DNA of 8,001 bases from an uncultured Hungatella sp. (GTDB lineage: Bacteria; Bacillota; Clostridia; Lachnospirales; Lachnospiraceae), in NCBI GenBank assembly GCA_910585435.1, contig CAJUEJ010000005.1, positions 35,595-43,595 on the forward strand, in the 5' to 3' direction. Under the pieces are notes generated by a model. It was given only the letters and a program-made list of their open reading frames with translations. It did not search any database and was not told the origin of the DNA. Position numbers and translations under genes: made by a program. Numbering within the stretch: position 1 is the stretch's first letter; the number at the start of each line of letters is the position of its first letter. Of this stretch, positions 4,788-8,001 are shown piece after piece.

Positions 4788-5942
4788 CTATTTATAAAGC
4801 AAACTCCGTTCCCACCGCGGGATATATTTTAAAGTCCCTTCCTTTATCACCTGGCAGGCAACAGATGCCTTAATGTTCGGCGTTCTCAGAAGAGGCGAGC
4901 CAAACAGCAGATCGATGGTAAAGTCTCCCCGTTCATGACGGGGCGGTGTAAATGCAAAATCCTCTCCCCCCACATCTCTGGCAGTAAGAACCATCATAAC
5001 CCCAAGCTCCACCGGCCTGACCTCTGTCCTGTCCGTTACATGAACCTGTACCCCATGGCAAAGCTTTCCCGCATGTTTCCCAAACATAGGTGTAAAGCTG
5101 GACGGACGGAAATACACACCGGGACAGGAAAGGCTGTTTAATGCATCCCCATACTCTCTTGCATTCATCCAGGGAGCCCCGATAAGTTCAAAAGGCCTGG
5201 TGGTTCCGCGCCCCTCTGACAGGGTAGTTCCCTCAAACATACAGGTTCCGTTATAAAGAACCGCCGCATCCACGCTGGCTATATTAGGGCTTGGGTTGAT
5301 CCAGGCAAGCCCCGTGTCCTCCCAGTACATGTCCCGTTTCCAGCCTTCCATGGAAACCACTGTCAGCTCTGCACCGATGTGAAAGGCCTCATTGGCCATC
5401 ATCGCCAATTCCCCGCAGGTTAACGCGTATCGCTGGGGAAAATCATACATTCCGATAAAGGATGTACATTCCGGCTCCATAGGCGTGCCTTCCGGCATCA
5501 ACCCGCTGATCATATTGGGACGATCCAAAACTACAAAAGGAATTCCCTTCCGGGCACAGGCAATCATACAGTTCGTCATAGAATAAAGAAAGGTGTAATA
5601 GCGGGAGCCCACATCCTGAATATCAAATACCATCATATCAATCTCTTTTAAAGCTTCCTGGGAAGGTATCCGCCTCTCCCCATAGATACTGTGAACAGGG
5701 ACACCTGTGGCTTCATCTATATAGGAACTCACGGCCTGCCCGTCCTGCCTGTCTCCCCGAACCCCATGCTCCGGCGCATAGAAAGCACAGAGATTATAAT
5801 CCCGGGCAAATTTATCCGCAGTGGAGGTCAAATCTGCCAGTACCCCGGAGGGATTAGTCACCAGCCCCAGCTTCCGCCCATAAAATAAACTTTCATACTC
5901 ATCAATCCGGTCCGCGCCGCATCGCACCAAAGGCTTTTTCAT
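4788..5942 (-). CDS. namZ: Exo-beta-N-acetylmuramidase NamZ (GH171/DUF1343), cytosolic form
   Basis: This is a 384-aa member of the DUF1343 family, whose founding member B. subtilis NamZ (YbbC) removes MurNAc from the non-reducing end of peptidoglycan fragments. Family motifs in order are GLVTNPSG (26-33), APEHGVRGDRQDG (56-68) with the conserved Glu-His-Gly of the active site, VFDIQDVGSRYYTF (105-118), LDRPN (139-143), NPSPN (216-220) and EGRGTTRPFELIGAPW (243-258). The whole family length is covered. Unlike the secreted B. subtilis enzyme it has no signal peptide: the domain starts right after MKKPLVRCGADR. It should therefore act on imported MurNAc-containing sugars. The ATG at 5942 has GGGGAG (5952-5957) 9 nt upstream. 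The gene follows the PIG-L gene by 15 nt in the same operon and is its last member. Substrate specificity is inferred from the family. Confidence 0.92.
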   Translation of the reverse strand: MKKPLVRCGADRIDEYESLFYGRKLGLVTNPSGVLADLTSTADKFARDYNLCAFYAPEHGVRGDRQDGQAVSSYIDEATGVPVHSIYGERRIPSQEALKEIDMMVFDIQDVGSRYYTFLYSMTNCMIACARKGIPFVVLDRPNMISGLMPEGTPMEPECTSFIGMYDFPQRYALTCGELAMMANEAFHIGAELTVVSMEGWKRDMYWEDTGLAWINPSPNIASVDAAVLYNGTCMFEGTTLSEGRGTTRPFELIGAPWMNAREYGDALNSLSCPGVYFRPSSFTPMFGKHAGKLCHGVQVHVTDRTEVRPVELGVMMVLTARDVGGEDFAFTPPRHERGDFTIDLLFGSPLLRTPNIKASVACQVIKEGTLKYIPRWERSLLYK

Positions 5943-5957
5943 TTCCTGACACTCCCC

Positions 5958-6659
5958 TCACTGAAAATCCGTTATGAATCCGCATTTTGCCTTCGCAAAC
6001 TGCTCCCGCACCATAAATGCCTGGGCCCGTCCGAATCCGCTCTCACATCCCCGGCAGATACTTAAGGCATCATAATATTCCAGATAGCGGTAATCAGCGC
6101 TGTGGGTCACAAACCAGTGCTTCTTCACTTCCCGGTACCACAGCTCATAGCCGGCTGTCATGTCCACATATAAGTAAGGCTTAAAATCCCTGGCGTCCTC
6201 CCAGTTCTCCGCAAAATAAAGCCTGGGACAGGGATGGGCCGGCAGTTCCCGGTCAAATCCGGCATTTCCCGCATAATATCTGGCTTCCGATACAATTTTA
6301 CAGGCATTGGCATGATCTTTATGAACACTTTCTCTCCAATGGGTTATCAAAACATCCGGCCTGTAGCTGCGAATCAGATCGCTGACCTTCCAGACAATAT
6401 CCTCGTCAGCTTTCAAAAGCCCGTCAGGGTTATTAAGTACTACCGCTTCTCCGCCTAAAGCCTGTGCGAACCCTTTTGCTTCCTCCACTTTCTGCATCCG
6501 GTAATTTTCCACACTCATAAACGGCGGATTTCCTTTTTCCCCTGCTGTCAGCGCAACAGTCACAATCTTATCCCCCTTTAAGGCATGGGTGGCCAGCACG
6601 CCTCCGCAGGTCAGCTCCATATCTCCAATATGGGCTCCAATCGCTAAAATCACTGCCAT
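5958..6659 (-). CDS. PIG-L/LmbE-type N-deacetylase with altered active-site motif
   Basis: This is a 233-aa cytosolic protein of the PIG-L fold, whose members (PIG-L, MshB, BshB) remove N-acetyl groups from GlcNAc-containing compounds with Zn. The first motif, normally AHPDDxE, reads AHIGDME (9-15). H10 and D13 are kept as metal ligands, but the usual general-base Asp is G12 and the Pro is Ile. The second motif, HKDH (113-116), keeps the third ligand H116. The rest of the domain looks intact. I place the start at ATG 6659 because GGAG (6668-6671) lies 8 nt before it; a GTG at 6665 would be only 2 nt from that site. The start is 2 nt after the GNAT stop codon, so translation is probably coupled. 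Context suggests an amino-sugar or MurNAc-derived substrate. The Gly substitution may mark a subfamily with a different base or a changed reaction. Confidence 0.88.
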   Translation of the reverse strand: MAVILAIGAHIGDMELTCGGVLATHALKGDKIVTVALTAGEKGNPPFMSVENYRMQKVEEAKGFAQALGGEAVVLNNPDGLLKADEDIVWKVSDLIRSYRPDVLITHWRESVHKDHANACKIVSEARYYAGNAGFDRELPAHPCPRLYFAENWEDARDFKPYLYVDMTAGYELWYREVKKHWFVTHSADYRYLEYYDALSICRGCESGFGRAQAFMVREQFAKAKCGFITDFQ

Positions 6660-6661
6660 AC

Positions 6662-7669
6662 TCACAGCTCCTTTTCCATCACGGCAAATCTGCCGACAAC
6701 CTTAAATCCCACGGATTCATATAATGTAAGCGCCGGATTTCCTTCATCTGTAAACAAAGTGCTGTACTCTGCACCTATCAAGGAAAACTGTTCCATCAGA
6801 CGGTGAAATAACACGGTGGCGATCCCCCGTCTTTCGTATTCCGGATGCGTGGCAATTCCGTTAAACCAGCCTCTGCCATTTTTCTCCTTATCAACAGGGC
6901 CTGCAAAACCTATGATTTTTCTGCCTTCGGCTGCGATTAACACCGGCAAAGGCTTTTTCCTTCTCTCATTGTCCCGGATGGTTTCTCTCCATACCTCTCC
7001 GTGCAGGGCATCAAAAAGCTCCTCAAACCCTTCATGTTTTTCACGATCATAAAGCTCCACCACTATCCCGTCTTTCATAAGCCTCTTCTGCTTTTGCAGC
7101 GCCTTCTCCCCCACAGTGAAATGATGAAGCGGAAGATACATCCCATCCTCCACCGCTTTTGTCTCATAACCCTTTTTCACAAATAACCTATATGCCGGAC
7201 TATCCAGGACTACCCCCGGTGCATTGTTATGCCTGGCGCCGCCTCCCTCCGGGATCTGCCAGGTAAGAGCCATAGGGTTTCTGTAGGTAACCATCACGCG
7301 GCTTTTCCCTATAGCATGAAACCGCCTTTCCAGTTCCTCTAAAAGCTTTGTCCCGACCCCCATGCGTCTCCACGCCGGAGATACCAGAACCATGGTCACA
7401 TAACCCGGGGTGTTGAAAAATGTTTCTCCCTGCAGGTATTTCCTCTTCACAAGACCGGCTGTAAATCCCGCCAGCCCACCCTGTCCGTCATAGGCGGCCA
7501 GCATATATTCTTCCGAATAATGAACAGATTCAAAAAATATTTCCCTGAACTGCGCCTCCGTCAGCGGAGCATAAACCATATCTCCCCCCTTGGCGCACTG
7601 ATTCCAAAGGCTTACAGCCCTTTCCACATCCTGCCTGGAAAATACCTCAATACGTATTTGCTCTTTCAT
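6662..7669 (-). CDS. Tandem-domain GNAT acetyltransferase
   Basis: This is a 335-aa cytosolic protein made of two GNAT folds. The first (about 5-180) has the acetyl-CoA loop VSPAWRRMGVGTKLL (96-110) with RRMGVG. The second (about 200-335) has IATHPEYERRGIATVL (272-287) with RRGIAT and a typical NPALTLYESVGF end (311-322). Both loops look competent for acetyl-CoA binding, although often only one half of such tandem proteins is active. The reading frame is open back to 7786, but I choose ATG 7669 because the GNAT domain begins there and the extra 39 residues only overlap the kinase gene out of frame. The ribosome site is modest (GGGA about 11 nt upstream). The gene overlaps the kinase by 23 nt and is nearly joined to the deacetylase gene. 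An N-acetyltransferase for an amino sugar is plausible from context, but the substrate is unknown. Confidence 0.88.
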   Translation of the reverse strand: MKEQIRIEVFSRQDVERAVSLWNQCAKGGDMVYAPLTEAQFREIFFESVHYSEEYMLAAYDGQGGLAGFTAGLVKRKYLQGETFFNTPGYVTMVLVSPAWRRMGVGTKLLEELERRFHAIGKSRVMVTYRNPMALTWQIPEGGGARHNNAPGVVLDSPAYRLFVKKGYETKAVEDGMYLPLHHFTVGEKALQKQKRLMKDGIVVELYDREKHEGFEELFDALHGEVWRETIRDNERRKKPLPVLIAAEGRKIIGFAGPVDKEKNGRGWFNGIATHPEYERRGIATVLFHRLMEQFSLIGAEYSTLFTDEGNPALTLYESVGFKVVGRFAVMEKEL

Positions 7670-8001
7670 CCCTTTTTTGTTCCCGGTAAAACCAGAGGGC
7701 CCCTTTCTCAACCCGTTCTTTGCCTGAAATCCGTTTTGATCCCGGATATGCCTCTGTCCAGGTTTCCCAAAACGTATCCAGGACAATGCCGCATCTTTCC
7801 AGAATGCTGCCGGAAACTGCCACTGGCGGTTCTTTTAATTCCAGGCGTTTTACAGCCCCCATCGCCATTTGGGCCAGCTGTCTCCCGGCGCATTCCAAAA
7901 TTTTTACCGCATCTGCCTCCCCTTTTTCTCCATTCTCTGCAATAACCGGCATCAAGGCGGCTATCTCCCTTTTTGAGGCCTGATAAAGAAAGCGGGGCAC
8001 A
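7647..8001 (-). CDS. BadF/BadG-type sugar kinase (GlcNAc/MurNAc kinase-like), C-terminal part
   Basis: About 117 C-terminal codons are present and the 5' part lies beyond the right edge. The segment ASKREIAALMPVI, the helix ECAGRQLAQMA (36-46) and the strand PVAVSGSILERCG (59-71) look like the second actin-type ATPase lobe of the BadF/BadG/BcrA/BcrD family. That family includes GlcNAc kinases and the clostridial MurK, which phosphorylates MurNAc and GlcNAc at the anomeric hydroxyl. A GTG at 8000 is in frame, but nothing shows it to be a start. The domain is clearly incomplete there. The TGA at 7647 lies inside the GNAT gene (23-nt overlap), so both belong to one operon. With namZ three genes downstream, phosphorylation of released MurNAc or GlcNAc is the most attractive role, inferred from context. 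Confidence 0.75.
   Translation of the reverse strand, partial: VPRFLYQASKREIAALMPVIAENGEKGEADAVKILECAGRQLAQMAMGAVKRLELKEPPVAVSGSILERCGIVLDTFWETWTEAYPGSKRISGKERVEKGALWFYREQKRDERANTY

Noticed and set aside
6660..6665. GTG at 6665 as start of the PIG-L gene
   Set aside because: The Shine-Dalgarno GGAG would be only 2 nt away; ATG 6659 has proper 8-nt spacing.
7670..7786. 39-residue N-terminal extension of the GNAT protein
   Set aside because: It overlaps the kinase coding sequence in another frame and lies outside the GNAT fold; ATG 7669 fits the domain start.

Overview
The window reads as chromosomal DNA of a moderate-GC Firmicute, most likely a Lachnospiraceae-type gut Clostridia. The basis is the strong AGGAGG-type ribosome binding sites, sigma-A promoters, AT-rich spacers between roughly 50% GC genes, a CsoR-controlled copper ATPase, and the style of the cytosolic polysaccharide deacetylase. 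No species can be assigned from this sequence alone. Every gene I accept lies on the minus strand, so transcription runs from high to low coordinates. No tRNA, rRNA, CRISPR array or insertion sequence was seen.

Layout in transcription order. (1) 8001-4788 is a tight four-gene operon: the end of a BadF/BadG-type sugar kinase, a tandem GNAT acetyltransferase, a PIG-L/LmbE-type N-deacetylase, and a GH171/DUF1343 exo-beta-N-acetylmuramidase (NamZ) with no signal peptide. It looks like a cytosolic route for cell-wall amino sugars (MurNAc/GlcNAc salvage). It is followed by an AT-rich inverted repeat that is probably its terminator. (2) 4614-1382 is a copper-efflux operon. A near-consensus promoter carries a CsoR-type operator inside its -35/-10 spacer, and is followed by a leader of about 175 nt, csoR, copA and a strong intrinsic terminator. 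CopA carries a CopZ-like metal-binding domain fused to its C-terminus through a Lys-rich linker. That linker contains an A7 run, stops in both other frames, and a well-placed Shine-Dalgarno/ATG that could release free CopZ. (3) 1331-617 is a two-gene module with its own consensus extended -10 promoter: a DUF5674-like protein and an overlapping 99-aa helical protein. Neither has a known function. (4) 364-1 is the start of a polysaccharide deacetylase that continues off the left edge.

The most interesting points are the copA/copZ junction, where one mRNA may encode fused and separate products; the uncharacterised DUF5674 two-gene module; and the amino-sugar operon, whose deacetylase has Gly in place of the usual catalytic-base Asp.
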